64,000 nt of DNA, taken from JAGCJX01 sp045638645. Its GTDB lineage: Bacteria; Bacteroidota; Bacteroidia; Bacteroidales; UBA932. The translations under genes and the position numbers were made by a program. The DNA lies in contig JAZUBU010000005.1 of assembly GCA_045638645.1 (NCBI GenBank), positions 73,797 to 137,796 on the forward strand. Reading direction: 5' to 3'. Positions 8,702 to 16,867 of this stretch are shown here, in pieces (within the stretch, counting starts at the first letter, position 1; each line of letters begins with the position of its first letter). The notes below the pieces were generated by a model. That model did no database searches, was not told the origin of the DNA, and saw only the letters and a program-made list of their open reading frames with translations.

Positions 8702-10521
8702 AACTTGAATTGCTGGCTCCGGCCAAAGACAAACAAATCGGCATCGCGGCCATCGACTGCGGTGCCGATGCTGTTTATATTGCCGGACCTGCTTACGGAG
8801 CCCGGGAAGCGGCAGGGAATTCGTTTGAGGACATTGCCGAACTGACGGCCTATGCCCATCGCTTCGGCGTAAAGATCTTTCTCGTCCTCAACACCATCCT
8901 GTACGACACTGAACTGGCAGATGCCGAAGCTTACCTTTGGGAGGCCTACCGCATTGGCTGCGATGCCGTCATCGTGCAAGACCTGGGGTTGCTGCAGATG
9001 AAGCGCCCGCCCATTCCCCTCCACGCCTCCACCCAGACCAACATCCGTACCGTAGAACAAGCCCAATTTCTGGCCTCATTCGGATTTGAACGCATCATCC
9101 TGGCCCGGGAACTTTCGATTGACCAGATTCGTGCCATTCGCCAACGTGTGGACTGTGAAATTGAAACCTTCATCCACGGCGCCCTCTGCGTTTCGTACAG
9201 CGGGGCATGCTACCTGAGTCAGAAACTGGCGGGCCGGAGCGCCAACCGCGGCAGTTGCATCCAGGCATGCCGGGGCCGCTACGACCTCGAGGATGCCGAC
9301 GGCAAGCTACTGGCCCGCAACAAGACCCTCCTGTCCCTAAAGGACTTCTCCGGTTTCCAACACCTGGAAGCGCTGGCAGAAGCCGGGGTCTGCTCCTTCA
9401 AAATCGAAGGCCGGTTGAAAAACGAATCCTATGTAAAAAATATTGTCCGGCACTACCGGCAAGCCCTCGATGCTTTGATTGACCGGTATCCCGACCGCTA
9501 TGCACGGGCCTCCTGGGGCCGGGTGTCCGGTGGCTTTGAACCCAATCCGGACTACACCTTCAGCCGGGGTCGGACGCCGTTCCACCTGGAGGGAAAACGA
9601 GGAAAATGGTGCTCCATGGATGCCGGGAAAAGTTTGGGAGAACCTCTGGGCAAACTGACCCACCTGCAACGCCGGGGCGATGCAGCCTCCTTCCGCATTG
9701 AAACAAACATCCCTCTGGCAAACGGGGACGGACTCTGTCTGCTCAACAAGAACGGTGATGTGTGTGGCCTGCGCATTGAACAAGTGGCACAAGGATTGAT
9801 TCGGACCAAGAACCTGCCCGAACTGGAAAATGGACGCATGCTGTACCGAAATTACAACCTGACGTTTGAAAAATCGTTGGACAAACAAATGCCCGAACGG
9901 CTCATCGACGTACAGATTGAAGTCTCGGAAGAAAAAGGTGCCTGGACCTTCCTGGCCAAAAGCGAAGACGGACGTTGTGCCTCCGTCTGCTTGAATGATT
10001 CCTTTGAAGCCGCCCGCAATGCAGAACTTGCGCTGGAGAACATCCAACGGCAACTCAGCAAAAAAAGCGGTATCTACCGGTTCTCCGTCGCTACCCTTTC
10101 CCTGGAAAATTTCCCGTTCATTCCGGCTGCCCGTCTGAACGAGGTTCGCCGCTCACTGGCCGAAGCCTTCGACCAATGCCCCGCCCAGCCCCATCGTGCA
10201 GAACTGCCCATCCCCCATCCGGACGCCCAGCAAAGGGCTTTGGCCCAAAGCGCCTGGAAAGCACAGAGCCAAGGTTGTCTGAACTTGTCCAACCGCCTCT
10301 CCCAATCGTTGTACGCAGCTCTGGGCTTTGAAAAGCAAATTGCCTACGAACTGGCACCCCAACCCAATACGGAGTTGATGCGTTGCAAATATTGCCTGCG
10401 TTTTGAAATGGGCCAATGCACGCGAGGCAAGGACCGTCGTCCCTGGTACCTGATCAACAAAGGATACCGGCTTCGCATTGAATTTGACTGTGAAAAATGC
10501 GAAATGGTCATCCGCGGGTAA
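8692..10521 (+). CDS. U32-family protein (RlhA/TrhP-like RNA hydroxylation factor)
   Basis: 609 residues. The N-terminus LELLAPAKDKQIGIAAIDCG and the central HGALCVSYSGACYLSQ followed by SCIQACRGRY carry the conserved U32 cysteines, which bind an iron-sulfur cluster in this family. After the U32 core comes an extended region up to about residue 530 resembling the DUF3656 (collagenase-like) domain of RlhA (YdcP), then a C-terminal CKYCLRFEMGQC cysteine motif. Family knowledge: RlhA hydroxylates 23S rRNA C2501 and TrhP makes ho5U34 in tRNA; older annotations call these collagenase-like peptidases. Length and domain extent fit RlhA better than the roughly 450-residue TrhP, but the exact RNA target is inference. 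Confidence 0.85.
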   Translation: MQVKLELLAPAKDKQIGIAAIDCGADAVYIAGPAYGAREAAGNSFEDIAELTAYAHRFGVKIFLVLNTILYDTELADAEAYLWEAYRIGCDAVIVQDLGLLQMKRPPIPLHASTQTNIRTVEQAQFLASFGFERIILARELSIDQIRAIRQRVDCEIETFIHGALCVSYSGACYLSQKLAGRSANRGSCIQACRGRYDLEDADGKLLARNKTLLSLKDFSGFQHLEALAEAGVCSFKIEGRLKNESYVKNIVRHYRQALDALIDRYPDRYARASWGRVSGGFEPNPDYTFSRGRTPFHLEGKRGKWCSMDAGKSLGEPLGKLTHLQRRGDAASFRIETNIPLANGDGLCLLNKNGDVCGLRIEQVAQGLIRTKNLPELENGRMLYRNYNLTFEKSLDKQMPERLIDVQIEVSEEKGAWTFLAKSEDGRCASVCLNDSFEAARNAELALENIQRQLSKKSGIYRFSVATLSLENFPFIPAARLNEVRRSLAEAFDQCPAQPHRAELPIPHPDAQQRALAQSAWKAQSQGCLNLSNRLSQSLYAALGFEKQIAYELAPQPNTELMRCKYCLRFEMGQCTRGKDRRPWYLINKGYRLRIEFDCEKCEMVIRG

Positions 10522-10532
10522 AACTATTTTGG

Positions 10533-10540
10533 TAACTTTG
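10533..10540 (+). promoter_or_regulatory. -7 promoter element 4 nt before holB start
   Basis: TAACTTTG ends four nucleotides before the ATG at 10545. If used, transcription would begin at or beside the start codon, giving a leaderless mRNA. No -33 TTTG is present at the normal distance, so the call is weak. Confidence 0.35.
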
Positions 10541-10544
10541 TACA

Positions 10545-11570
10545 ATGCTATTCCGAGAAATTCGGGGCAACGAAGCCCTCAAGCAACAACTGGTCACCAT
10601 GTGCGATGAAAACCGCACAGGACACGCCATTTTGTTTTCTGAAGCAGGGGAATACGGAGCAGTCGCTCATGCCATAGCACTGGCTCAATACCTGTCCTGC
10701 CCAAACCGTAGCCAAGGTGAACCTTGTGGAACCTGCCCGAGCTGCCAGAAATTTGACAAACTCATTCACCCGGATCTCCATTTCATTTTCCCCGTGAATG
10801 CGACGGCCAAAGGGGGCAGCCGTCCCCTCAGCCAGTCCTTTGTAGCCCAATGGCGGGAACTGTTACTGGCCAATCCCTACTTTTCGGAAGAAACCTTGAG
10901 CAAACACTTGGGGCTGGAAGAAAAGTCCGGCACCATCCCCGTACAGGAAGCCAAAGAGATCATCAGCAAAATGTCCATCCGTTCCTACGAAGGCGGAAAC
11001 AAATATGCCATCATCTGGCTCCCGGAACGCATGACGGCCGAAGCAGCGAACAAACTCCTCAAAATCATTGAAGAACCGTATCCGAACACCTACTTCTTCC
11101 TGATTACCCACGCTCCAGAACGCGTCATCTCCACCATTGTCTCCCGTTGCCTGCGCATCGAGGTCGGCCCGATTCCTCCGTCCAGCCAATCCAAGGGAGA
11201 TGAATCCGAATGGCAGGAACCGGCCCTGGCCCTGCTCCGCCACACCGCCAACCGGGACCTGGTATCCCTTTTGCAAACGGGAGAAGGTCTGTGGGAGTTC
11301 GGACGGGAAAAACAGAAATACTTTTGCCTATACCTGGAAGACTGCCTGCGCAGTCTGCTCTACCTCGTGGAAAACGTTCCCCTACCGACAGGTATCTCCC
11401 CGGAAGCAGAGAAACACTTGCGTCAAATGGCCCCCAAATTCAGTCGGGAGGGCCTCGAAAAAGCCTTCTCGGCCACCGATCACGCTCGCGCACTCCTGGA
11501 ATCCAATGTGAATGCAAAAAGCGTCTTTGCGGTCCTTTGCAATTTTCTCTATAACTCCGTAAATTTGTAA
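10545..11570 (+). CDS. holB: DNA polymerase III subunit delta' (HolB-like)
   Basis: 341 residues. It is an AAA+ clamp-loader subunit: the N-terminus LFREIRGNEALKQQL is followed by a degenerate P-loop (FSEAGEYGAVAHA) instead of GxxGxGKT, as is usual for delta', then a four-cysteine zinc module (LSCPNR, EPCGTCPSCQKF), then ANKLLKIIEEP and VSRCLRIEV, the sensor 1/SRC segments. It works in the clamp-loader complex that places the sliding clamp on DNA. It is followed 17 nt later by ricT, a neighbour of holB in many bacteria. Confidence 0.9.
   Translation: MLFREIRGNEALKQQLVTMCDENRTGHAILFSEAGEYGAVAHAIALAQYLSCPNRSQGEPCGTCPSCQKFDKLIHPDLHFIFPVNATAKGGSRPLSQSFVAQWRELLLANPYFSEETLSKHLGLEEKSGTIPVQEAKEIISKMSIRSYEGGNKYAIIWLPERMTAEAANKLLKIIEEPYPNTYFFLITHAPERVISTIVSRCLRIEVGPIPPSSQSKGDESEWQEPALALLRHTANRDLVSLLQTGEGLWEFGREKQKYFCLYLEDCLRSLLYLVENVPLPTGISPEAEKHLRQMAPKFSREGLEKAFSATDHARALLESNVNAKSVFAVLCNFLYNSVNL
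11536..11567 (+). promoter_or_regulatory. Promoter for ricT inside the holB 3' end
   Basis: TTTG at 11536-11539, a 20-nt spacer and TAAATTTG at 11560-11567 fit the Bacteroides consensus. The site lies within the last codons of holB, so ricT-gldH-trmB may have an internal promoter. Confidence 0.5.
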
Positions 11571-11587
11571 CCTATACATTGCCAATT

Positions 11588-12781
11588 ATGGAAGAAAAAG
11601 ACATACAATACGATTGCGCCCGAGGCTGTACCACCGAACGGACTCCGGAAGGAGCACTCCATTGCCAATACAAGACCGGATGTTGCAAACTGGAGGTCTT
11701 CAACTGGCTGGACGGCATCCAACAGGACGAAGTCCGGGACATCTTTGAAGTGCGCTTCAAAAACACACGCAAAGGATTTTACCGCAACACCAGTGGCCAA
11801 CTCCTCAAGACCGGCGATTTTGTGGTGGTAGAAGCCGCAAACGGTCACGATTTGGGCATCATCACCTTGGACGGTGCGATTGTTGCCCGGCAGATGATGC
11901 GCCACCACCTGGATCCCAAGACCTACGAGTGCAAGAAAATCTACCGGAAAGCCAAACCCCTGGACATGGAACGCTGGCAAGAAGCCATCGCCCGGGAACA
12001 CCACACCATGATTCGTGCCCGCCAGATTGCCGCCGAGTTAAAGCTCAGCATGAAAATTGGGGACGTTGAGTTTCAAGGAGACGGCACCAAAGCTATCTTC
12101 TACTACATTGCCGACGAACGCGTGGACTTCCGCCAACTGATTAAAGTATTTGCCGAAGAATTCCGTATCCGTATCGAGATGAAACAAATCGGTGCCCGAC
12201 AAGAGGCTGCTCTGATTGGCGACATCGGGGTCTGCGGCCGCACACTCTGCTGTTCAACACACGTCGTGGACTTCCAGTCCATCACCACCCAGTCCGCCCG
12301 ATGTCAGGATCTTTCGCTGAACCCGCAAAAATTGGCGGGTCAATGTGGCAAACTCAAGTGCTGCATCAACTACGAAGCACCGGTGTACCAGGATGCCATC
12401 AACCGGATGCCGCGCATCAACCATCCATTGGAACTGCAGGACGGACAGGCCTACCTGGTCAAAACAGACATCCTCAAAGGCATGATGTGGTTCTCTTACG
12501 ACCCCCATTCCATGGCGAACCTCATCCCCTTGAGCCGTGAAAAAGTCATCGACATCCTGAAACTCAATGCCCGAGGCAAAAAGGGTTCCTCCCTGATCAA
12601 CCAGGAAGCGGACCAACACCAAACGGAATTCATCAGTGCCGTAGGAGACGAGAAGATTGACCGTTTTGACGAAAACAAAAAGAACAAGAAAAACAACGCG
12701 AACAAGCCCCGTCCCAACAAAAAACGCAAACCCAAGAAAGGGGGCAGCAGTCATGCAAAGGCGCCGAAGAACAACGAATAA
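11588..12781 (+). CDS. ricT: PSP1-domain, RicT-like cysteine-rich protein
   Basis: 397 residues from ATG 11588. The central part has the PSP1 domain (EFQGDGTKAIFYYIADERVD, FRIRIEMKQIGARQEAALIG). Thirteen cysteines are present: five near the N-terminus (DCARGC, HCQYKTGCC), one in YECKK, then GVCGRTLCC, ARCQD and GQCGKLKCC. The C-terminal 60 residues are a lysine/asparagine-rich basic tail. In Bacillus, RicT (YaaT) forms a complex with RicA and RicF that carries iron-sulfur clusters and affects RNase Y processing; whether that complex exists here is not known, and no ricA or ricF is next to it. It overlaps gldH by 29 nt. Confidence 0.85.
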   Translation: MEEKDIQYDCARGCTTERTPEGALHCQYKTGCCKLEVFNWLDGIQQDEVRDIFEVRFKNTRKGFYRNTSGQLLKTGDFVVVEAANGHDLGIITLDGAIVARQMMRHHLDPKTYECKKIYRKAKPLDMERWQEAIAREHHTMIRARQIAAELKLSMKIGDVEFQGDGTKAIFYYIADERVDFRQLIKVFAEEFRIRIEMKQIGARQEAALIGDIGVCGRTLCCSTHVVDFQSITTQSARCQDLSLNPQKLAGQCGKLKCCINYEAPVYQDAINRMPRINHPLELQDGQAYLVKTDILKGMMWFSYDPHSMANLIPLSREKVIDILKLNARGKKGSSLINQEADQHQTEFISAVGDEKIDRFDENKKNKKNNANKPRPNKKRKPKKGGSSHAKAPKNNE

Positions 12782-13292
12782 AACTCGGACAATCCTCCTT
12801 GCCGGGATGCTGGCCTGGACACTGAACAGTTGCCAGGAACCCATCCCTACGCATCAACTGCAGACGCTACCCGAGCATCGGCTTTGCGCTGACGACCGTT
12901 TGTTGTTCACCGCAGCCATGCCACAACCGGATCAGACCTACCGGATATCGTTTAGCGCCCGCCTGGACAACGAGCTGCCACTCGAAGGCTGGAGCCTTGA
13001 AATCCTGGCAGAAGCCCCCAGTGGGCAGACCTACAGAGAGGTCGTACTGCTTCCCGCAGAACCCGAAAAGGCGGCTGCCTACCGGAGAGCCTGCCTGCAA
13101 AGAGGCGAAGAACCGGCCCTCAGCGTCACCACCAGCCCCGCCGGAAACGACTGGACCTGGCTGTATAGAAAGAACATCCGACCGAACGAAAACGGGACCT
13201 GGAACATGACCCTCCGTTTGCTGGAGCCCGAGTCCATTGAAGGGATCCATTGTTTCGGTTTTATATGCATACCCGAAAACCATGAGCAGTAA
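12753..13292 (+). CDS. gldH: GldH-like gliding motility lipoprotein
   Basis: 179 residues from ATG 12753. A strongly basic N-terminus (MQRRRRTTNKTRT) precedes a hydrophobic stretch and a lipobox LNSC (Cys27). The mature part matches GldH-type features: LLFTAAMPQPDQTYRISFSA strands, the SLEILAEAPSG segment and a C-terminal LRLLEPESIEGIHCFGF strand. Position after ricT also fits the conserved Bacteroidales order. GldH is an outer-membrane lipoprotein needed for gliding in Flavobacterium; in non-gliding Bacteroidales its role is unknown. It overlaps ricT upstream by 29 nt and trmB downstream by 11 nt, indicating tight co-translation. Confidence 0.75.
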   Translation: MQRRRRTTNKTRTILLAGMLAWTLNSCQEPIPTHQLQTLPEHRLCADDRLLFTAAMPQPDQTYRISFSARLDNELPLEGWSLEILAEAPSGQTYREVVLLPAEPEKAAAYRRACLQRGEEPALSVTTSPAGNDWTWLYRKNIRPNENGTWNMTLRLLEPESIEGIHCFGFICIPENHEQ

Positions 13293-13986
13293 AAACAAGC
13301 TATTCAAGTTCAAAGAAAACGAAACCTTCCGGTGCCTGGTACAACCCGCTACGGAAGAAATCTTTCAAAAAGACCACCCGTTGAAAGGCAACTGGGGTAA
13401 GACCATGTTTGGCAACGACAATCCCATTGTCCTGGAGTTGGGATGTGGCAAAGGCGAATACACCATCGCCCTGGCGGAACGCCATCCTGACAAAAACTAC
13501 ATCGGGGTGGACATCAAGGGAGCCCGTTTGTGGAAAGGTGCCAAATACGCCACCGAACACAACCTCCCCAACGTAGCCTTCCTGCGCATCCGGATTGAGT
13601 TCATTGAATCCCTCTTCGCCAAAAACGAGGTCTCTGAAATCTGGGTAACCTTTGCGGACCCGCAAGTCCACAAACCCCGCAAACGGCTCACGAGTGAACT
13701 GTTCCTGAGCCGATACAAAAACTTCCTGAACATTGGAAACGACGATACGGAAACCGGAACCATTCACCTGAAAACCGATAGCCAGCTCCTGCATGAATCC
13801 ACCCTGGAAGTCATTGAAGCCGGAAAACACCGGCTGCTGGAAGCGGACAACGACATCTACGGAAGCGGTCGCGCAGCGGACGATGAGATCCTATCGGTCA
13901 AAACCTTCTACGAACAACAATTCCTGGCTCAAGGTCTTCCGATCACCTACCTGCGCTTCAAACTGAATCCCGAAACTCACGCTTAA
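13282..13986 (+). CDS. trmB: tRNA (guanine-N7-)-methyltransferase TrmB
   Basis: 234 residues from ATG 13282. The SAM-binding motif I is VLELGCGKGEYTIALAERHP, followed by NYIGVDIKGARLWKGA (motif II), and the catalytic-type loop reads FADPQVHKPRKRL, the Bacteroidota version of the FPDPWPKKRH motif. The enzyme methylates G46 of tRNA to m7G. The upstream overlap with gldH is 11 nt. The next gene begins 11 nt after the stop, so this may be the penultimate cistron of a long operon running from 7760. Confidence 0.92.
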   Translation: MSSKNKLFKFKENETFRCLVQPATEEIFQKDHPLKGNWGKTMFGNDNPIVLELGCGKGEYTIALAERHPDKNYIGVDIKGARLWKGAKYATEHNLPNVAFLRIRIEFIESLFAKNEVSEIWVTFADPQVHKPRKRLTSELFLSRYKNFLNIGNDDTETGTIHLKTDSQLLHESTLEVIEAGKHRLLEADNDIYGSGRAADDEILSVKTFYEQQFLAQGLPITYLRFKLNPETHA

Positions 13987-13997
13987 ACTTTTTACCG

Positions 13998-15236
13998 ATG
14001 AAACGAATCCCCACCCTGGCCTTTGTGGCCGCATTCGTGTGCTTGTTGGTGGGCTGTCAAAGCCCTTTGCACACCTTTGAGAAAGTACATCCGAGTACCG
14101 TCGGCATGGACGCAGAACGCCTCTTGAAAGGAGACAAACTCATTCAACAAGCCATTGATGAAGGAGAGATCCCCGGCGCCGTGTGGGGCGTCGTTCGACA
14201 CGGAAAACTGGTTTACATCAATGCCTTGGGCAACAAATCCGTATTCCCCGATACGGTTGCCATGACCCCGGAAACCGTCTTTGACCTGGCTTCTGTCAGC
14301 AAATGCGTCGGCACGACCATGGCCATCATGCAATTGTTGGAACGGGGCGACATCCGACTCAACGACCCGGTCAGCCGCTTCATTCCGGACTTCAAACCCT
14401 GGACCGATCCGGAAACCGGTAAGACCACGGCCCTGCGTATCGTTGACCTGCTGACACACAGTTCCGGCATCGATCCCTACATCGGCGTGGATGCCTTTGT
14501 CAACCGCTTTGGCGAACACACGCCCGACAGCTTGATCCGCCACATTGCAACCGAAACCAACCGCCGCTTCAAACCAGGCACAAAAGGCCTTTATAGCTGC
14601 TTGAACTTTGTTACCCTCCACAACATCGTAGAAAAAGTTACAGGCCAAAAATTCGAAGAATATGTGGAAGCAAACGTCTTTGCACCGCTGAAGATGCACC
14701 ACACCGCTTACAACCCGACAGGAGACATTCTGGCGGCCTGCGCACCCACCGAAATCCAAGCCGATGGTCTGCCTCTGATCGGCCAGGTACACGACCCGAT
14801 TGCCCGCCGCATCAATGCGGGGAACTCCGGCAATGCAGGTGTATTTTCCACTGTGGAAGACCTAGCCCGCCTCTGTGCTGCCCTGATGAATGGAGGCGAA
14901 TTAGACGGTGCCCGAATCCTGGCACCCGCGACAATTCACACGATGAGTCAAGTGCCCGAATACCTCTCTGAAGGCGTGGGACGAGCCCTGGGGTGGGACA
15001 ATTGCTCCGGTGCGGCCTCCATCCGAGGTGATTTCTTTGATCGCAACCACACCATCTGCCACACCGGCTATACAGGCACTTCCATCGTCATGGACTTGAA
15101 AAACGAATGCGCCGTCATCCTGTTGGCGCACCGTGTTCACCCGCACGACAAAGGAGCCTTGACCCGTCTGCGTGCCACCCTGTCCAACGTCGTAGCCGGA
15201 GCGATGAATTCGCTGGAGACAGATTCTGCTGAATAG
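13998..15236 (+). CDS. Beta-lactamase-family serine hydrolase lipoprotein
   Basis: 412 residues. A lipoprotein signal ends at Cys20 (VCLLVGC). The class C beta-lactamase/esterase fold is shown by IPGAVWGVVRHGKLVY, the SxxK motif S99-V-S-K102 (FDLASVSKCVGTT), KPGTKGLYSCLNF at the YxN position, NAGNAGVFSTVEDLARL, and HTGYTGTS as the third (K/H-T-G) motif. The YxN motif reads Y-S-C, so the usual asparagine is replaced by cysteine. The protein should be anchored in the envelope and act as an esterase, peptidase or cell-wall-related hydrolase; antibiotic hydrolysis is unlikely for this family. The gene is convergent with the ribosomal operon across the hairpin at 15322-15351. Confidence 0.88.
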   Translation: MKRIPTLAFVAAFVCLLVGCQSPLHTFEKVHPSTVGMDAERLLKGDKLIQQAIDEGEIPGAVWGVVRHGKLVYINALGNKSVFPDTVAMTPETVFDLASVSKCVGTTMAIMQLLERGDIRLNDPVSRFIPDFKPWTDPETGKTTALRIVDLLTHSSGIDPYIGVDAFVNRFGEHTPDSLIRHIATETNRRFKPGTKGLYSCLNFVTLHNIVEKVTGQKFEEYVEANVFAPLKMHHTAYNPTGDILAACAPTEIQADGLPLIGQVHDPIARRINAGNSGNAGVFSTVEDLARLCAALMNGGELDGARILAPATIHTMSQVPEYLSEGVGRALGWDNCSGAASIRGDFFDRNHTICHTGYTGTSIVMDLKNECAVILLAHRVHPHDKGALTRLRATLSNVVAGAMNSLETDSAE

Positions 15237-15321
15237 TGAAATCTATAAATAGCAACGCGCGTTTGCTCATGCCGCGAATCAGATAATCGGATTCACCCGC
15301 AACTTCATCATCACAATAAAA

Positions 15322-15351
15322 TAAGGCCTTGGCTGATCAGCCAAGGCCTTA
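15322..15351 (-). terminator. Hairpin terminator of the rpsC operon (possibly bidirectional)
   Basis: A perfect palindromic stem AAGGCCTTGGCTGA/TCAGCCAAGGCCTT lies between the convergent rpsC and serine hydrolase genes. On the minus strand it is followed by an ATTTTATTG tract, consistent with an intrinsic terminator. Confidence 0.8.
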
Positions 15352-15374
15352 TATGCATGTGTTCAATGTTCTGA

Positions 15375-16130
15375 TTAGTTTTCAGACTTGCGGTTGCCAC
15401 CACGGTTACCACCACGACGACGACCGCCACCGCGACGTTCGCCACGACGTTCACCACCACGAGGAGCATTTGCGTTAGCAGATACACCAGCGTTGGGAGA
15501 AAGGTCACGTTTGCCGTAAACTTCACCGTTGCAGATCCATACTTTGATACCCAAAACACCCACTTTGGTGTGTGCTTCAGCCAAAGCATAGTCGATGTCA
15601 GCACGGAAAGTATGCAAGGGTGTACGTCCTTCCTTGATCATTTCGCTACGTGCCATTTCAGCACCACCCAAACGACCGCTGATTTGTACTTTGATACCTT
15701 CAGCACCGGCACGCATGGTAGAAGCGATAGCCATTTTGATAGCACGACGGTAAGATACACGTCCTTCTACTTGGCGAGCGATGTTTTGTGCTACGATGTT
15801 AGCATCAACGTCAGGTCTTTTAACTTCGAAGATGTTGATTTGAACTTCCTTGTTGGAAATCTTCTTCAATTCTTCCTTCAATTTGTCGACTTCTTGACCA
15901 CCTTTACCGATGATAACACCCGGACGAGCGGTGTGGATAGTCACGGTAATGAGTTTCAAAGTACGTTCGATAACGACTTTAGAAAGGTTGGTGCGAGAAA
16001 TACGAGCGTAGATGTATTCGCGAATCTTTGCATCTTCGAGGATGCGATTTGCATAGTCACCGTACCAGTTAGAGTCCCAGCCACGGATAATACCAATTCG
16101 GTTGCTGATCGGGTTAGTTTTTTGTCCCAT
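15375..16130 (-). CDS. rpsC: 30S ribosomal protein S3
   Basis: 251 residues. The N-terminus MGQKTNPISNRIGIIRGWDS and the KH domain (TARPGVIIGKGGQEVDKLKE) identify S3, as does RVSYRRAIKMAIASTMRAGA. The C-terminus carries a low-complexity Arg/Gly/Asn tail of about 30 residues beginning PRGGERRGERRGGGRR, longer than S3 in most phyla. It is the last gene of the minus-strand unit. A full Shine-Dalgarno AAAGGAGG, followed by a second overlapping GGAGG 8 nt before the ATG, is encoded by the final Glu codons of rplV. Confidence 0.97.
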   Translation of the reverse strand: MGQKTNPISNRIGIIRGWDSNWYGDYANRILEDAKIREYIYARISRTNLSKVVIERTLKLITVTIHTARPGVIIGKGGQEVDKLKEELKKISNKEVQINIFEVKRPDVDANIVAQNIARQVEGRVSYRRAIKMAIASTMRAGAEGIKVQISGRLGGAEMARSEMIKEGRTPLHTFRADIDYALAEAHTKVGVLGIKVWICNGEVYGKRDLSPNAGVSANANAPRGGERRGERRGGGRRRGGNRGGNRKSEN

Positions 16131-16133
16131 TGA

Positions 16134-16556
16134 TTATTCCTCCTCCTTTACGGTTTCTTTTTTAACATCCAAGATCACAGTCACGTGGTTAGAACGTTTG
16201 CGAATGCGTGCAGCGCGACCTTGAGGTGCAGTACGGATTCTCTTCAAAGAGGTTCCTTGACCTACCATGATGGTCTTCACAATCACATTGCCGTTTTCCA
16301 ACTCTTTGCGATCGTTTTCGTTTTTAGCTTCCCAGTTAGCAATAGCAGAGCGAATCAACTTTGCTACACGACCAGCAGCTTCTTTCTTGGTATATTTGAG
16401 AATATCCAAGGCGCGGTTTACCTCAACTCCTCTTACCATGTCTGCAACCAAACGCATTTTGCGAGGCGAGGTGGGGACATCATTCAGCTTGGCAATAGCT
16501 GTTTGTTTCTTTATTTCTTTAAGCCTTTCGGCCATTTGTTTCTTACGAGATCCCAT
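16134..16556 (-). CDS. rplV: 50S ribosomal protein L22
   Basis: 140 residues. LNDVPTSPRKMRLVADMVRG and the hairpin-loop segment RIRTAPQGRAARIRKRSNHV are the L22 signatures; the latter reaches into the peptide exit tunnel. An N-terminal extension of about 20 charged residues precedes the core, as in other Bacteroidota. The end (VKKETVKEEE) doubles as the Shine-Dalgarno of rpsC, with only 3 nt between the genes. Confidence 0.97.
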   Translation of the reverse strand: MGSRKKQMAERLKEIKKQTAIAKLNDVPTSPRKMRLVADMVRGVEVNRALDILKYTKKEAAGRVAKLIRSAIANWEAKNENDRKELENGNVIVKTIMVGQGTSLKRIRTAPQGRAARIRKRSNHVTVILDVKKETVKEEE

Positions 16557-16581
16557 TTTGTAACTCTTTCATTAATTAAGT

Positions 16582-16848
16582 TTAACGATTACCCGAGTGA
16601 CCTTTGAAGGTGCGTGTCGGTGCAAATTCGCCAAGCTTGTGACCTACCATATTTTCAGTTACATAGACCGGAATAAATTTGTTTCCGTTATGCACAGCGA
16701 TGGTGTGACCTACAAAGTCAGGCGAAATCATACTGGCGCGAGACCAGGTTTTGATTACTTCCTTTTTCATCGTGCCTTCATTCATAGCAAGCACTCTTTT
16801 TTCCAAAGCTGCTTGAATGTAAGGGCCTTTTCTAAGTGAACGACTCAT
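16582..16848 (-). CDS. rpsS: 30S ribosomal protein S19
   Basis: 88 residues. SRSLRKGPYIQAALEKRV at the N-terminus and FIPVYVTENMVGHKLGEFAP with TRTFKGH at the C-terminus are S19 signatures. S19 binds the 30S head next to S13. It lies in the standard order between rplB and rplV, with 25 nt to rplV and 19 nt from rplB. Confidence 0.97.
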   Translation of the reverse strand: MSRSLRKGPYIQAALEKRVLAMNEGTMKKEVIKTWSRASMISPDFVGHTIAVHNGNKFIPVYVTENMVGHKLGEFAPTRTFKGHSGNR

Positions 16849-16867
16849 AATGATCTAATTTATTCCG

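Noticed and set aside
15381..15460. GC-rich short repeats that look like a repeat array
   Set aside because: They are the codons of the Arg/Gly tail of rpsC; no regular unit or spacer structure as in CRISPR.
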